DNA of 64,000 bases from Variovorax beijingensis. GTDB lineage: Bacteria > Pseudomonadota > Gammaproteobacteria > Burkholderiales > Burkholderiaceae_C. Positions 63,390 through 64,000 of this stretch are shown one piece after another; within the stretch, counting starts at the first letter, position 1, and each line of letters begins with the position of its first letter. The stretch lies in the NCBI RefSeq assembly GCF_007828835.1, contig NZ_VIVL01000003.1:124001-188000 (forward strand). The letters are read 5' to 3'. The translations under genes and the position numbers were made by a program. The notes under the pieces were generated by a model. It was not told where the DNA came from. It saw only the letters and a list, made by a program, of their open reading frames with translations, and searched no databases.

Positions 63390-64000
63390 TCAGCTCGCCA
63401 TCTCGACATCCAGCTGGGCATCGAACTGATCGAGCGGCACCGGCCTGCTGAACAGGTAGCCCTGGCACAGCATGGCACCGTGCGCCTGGAGGAATTCGAA
63501 CTGCTGCTGCGTTTCGACCCCCTCCGCCACGATCTCGAGATCGAGATTGCGGGCCATGCCGATGATGGCCTGGATGATCAGTTCGACCTTCGGATCGATG
63601 CCGATGCTCTGCACGAAGAACTTGTCGACCTTGATCTGGTTCAGCGGCAGCTGGGTCATGTAGGAGAGCGACGAGAAGCCGGTGCCGAAGTCGTCCATGG
63701 AAAAGCGCACGCCCAACGCCGCGAGCGACTGCATCTTGCAGATTGTTTCGCTGACCTTGTCCTGCAGCAGGCTTTCGGTGAGCTCGAGTTCCAGCCGCGT
63801 CGGGTCGGCGCCGGTGCGCCGGAGCACGTCGCGCACGCGGTCCACGAAGTCGTCGGTGCGGAACTGGCGCGCGCTGACGTTCACCGCCAGCCGCAGGTGC
63901 CGGCGCCTCGCATCGTGGCTCCAGCGCTCGAGCTGGATGCAGGCCGTCTCCAGCACCCACATGCCGATCGGCACGATCAGCCCGGTTTCCTCCGCCAGCT
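63390..64000 (-). CDS. EAL-domain c-di-GMP phosphodiesterase, 3' part only (runs off right edge)
   Basis: The frame is open at base 64000, so the start lies outside. The retained 203 residues (LAEETGLIVPIGMWVLETAC onward) are the last three quarters of an EAL domain. VNVSARQF, LELELTESLL (Glu), FSMDDFGTGFSSLSYM (DDFGTG), LPLNQIKVDKFFVQ (Lys) and DLEIVAEGVETQQQ (Glu) are the metal and catalytic motifs, and all are intact, so hydrolysis of c-di-GMP is expected. The EAL tripeptide itself is outside the window. It ends 29 bases before the cyclase gene in the same operon, and may be preceded by GGDEF or sensor domains. Confidence 0.92.
   Translation of the reverse strand, partial: LAEETGLIVPIGMWVLETACIQLERWSHDARRRHLRLAVNVSARQFRTDDFVDRVRDVLRRTGADPTRLELELTESLLQDKVSETICKMQSLAALGVRFSMDDFGTGFSSLSYMTQLPLNQIKVDKFFVQSIGIDPKVELIIQAIIGMARNLDLEIVAEGVETQQQFEFLQAHGAMLCQGYLFSRPVPLDQFDAQLDVEMAS

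Overview
The window is high-GC (roughly two thirds G+C) with dense, mostly 4-nt-overlapping operons. Gene content (PhaM-type PHA granule protein, pgaABCD, tandem glycine riboswitch, MocR regulators paired with LysE exporters, hemE-priA neighbourhood) and codon use point to a betaproteobacterium of the Comamonadaceae, most likely Variovorax or a close relative. It is chromosomal. I saw no rRNA, tRNA, insertion sequence, phage or CRISPR array.

Region 1 (1-15317) is a surface-polysaccharide (O-antigen or capsule) locus. A partial reverse-strand gene runs off the left edge. A forward run follows: a methyltransferase-like protein, a GT2-GT4 fusion, a GT4, an FkbM methyltransferase with a coiled coil, and a 1029-aa multi-GT4 protein. 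Then come gmd and rmd (GDP-D-rhamnose). A convergent reverse-strand operon rfbB-rfbD-rfbA-rfbC makes dTDP-L-rhamnose. The left part is visibly lower in GC than the rfb operon, as is usual for exchanged polysaccharide genes.

Region 2 (15318-29682) is amino-acid centred. A tandem glycine riboswitch with its own promoter precedes a D-amino-acid dehydrogenase gene (dadA). A FIST-domain sensor and phaM follow on the reverse strand. A MocR-type regulator is divergent from a run of ten forward genes: three LysE exporters, an EamA exporter, a PLP aminotransferase, a DJ-1/PfpI protein, a GST, a PhzF-like protein, a VOC protein and a threonine-dehydratase-like enzyme. A creatininase-family amidohydrolase is convergent at the end.

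Region 3 (29683-36201) is a complete pgaABCD operon for poly-N-acetylglucosamine biofilm polysaccharide. A perfect 16-bp palindrome lies in its leader.

Region 4 (36284-49364) is mixed metabolism: two SDRs, two LysR regulators next to likely targets, an MDR reductase, a GNAT, a PQQ-type sugar dehydrogenase lipoprotein, an AlaX editing protein, a DsbD-family reductase, a redoxin, a citrate/tricarballylate-type MFS transporter, and hemE.

Region 5 (49365-64000) is replication, repair and signalling: an AT-rich spacer with two DnaA-box matches, priA, an AEC transporter, a rep-lipoprotein-pldA overlapping operon and nadE. On the reverse strand follow a hybrid PAS histidine kinase, a Cache-PAS-GGDEF cyclase and an EAL protein cut by the right edge. 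The cyclase and EAL genes could feed the c-di-GMP pool that usually controls PGA synthesis.
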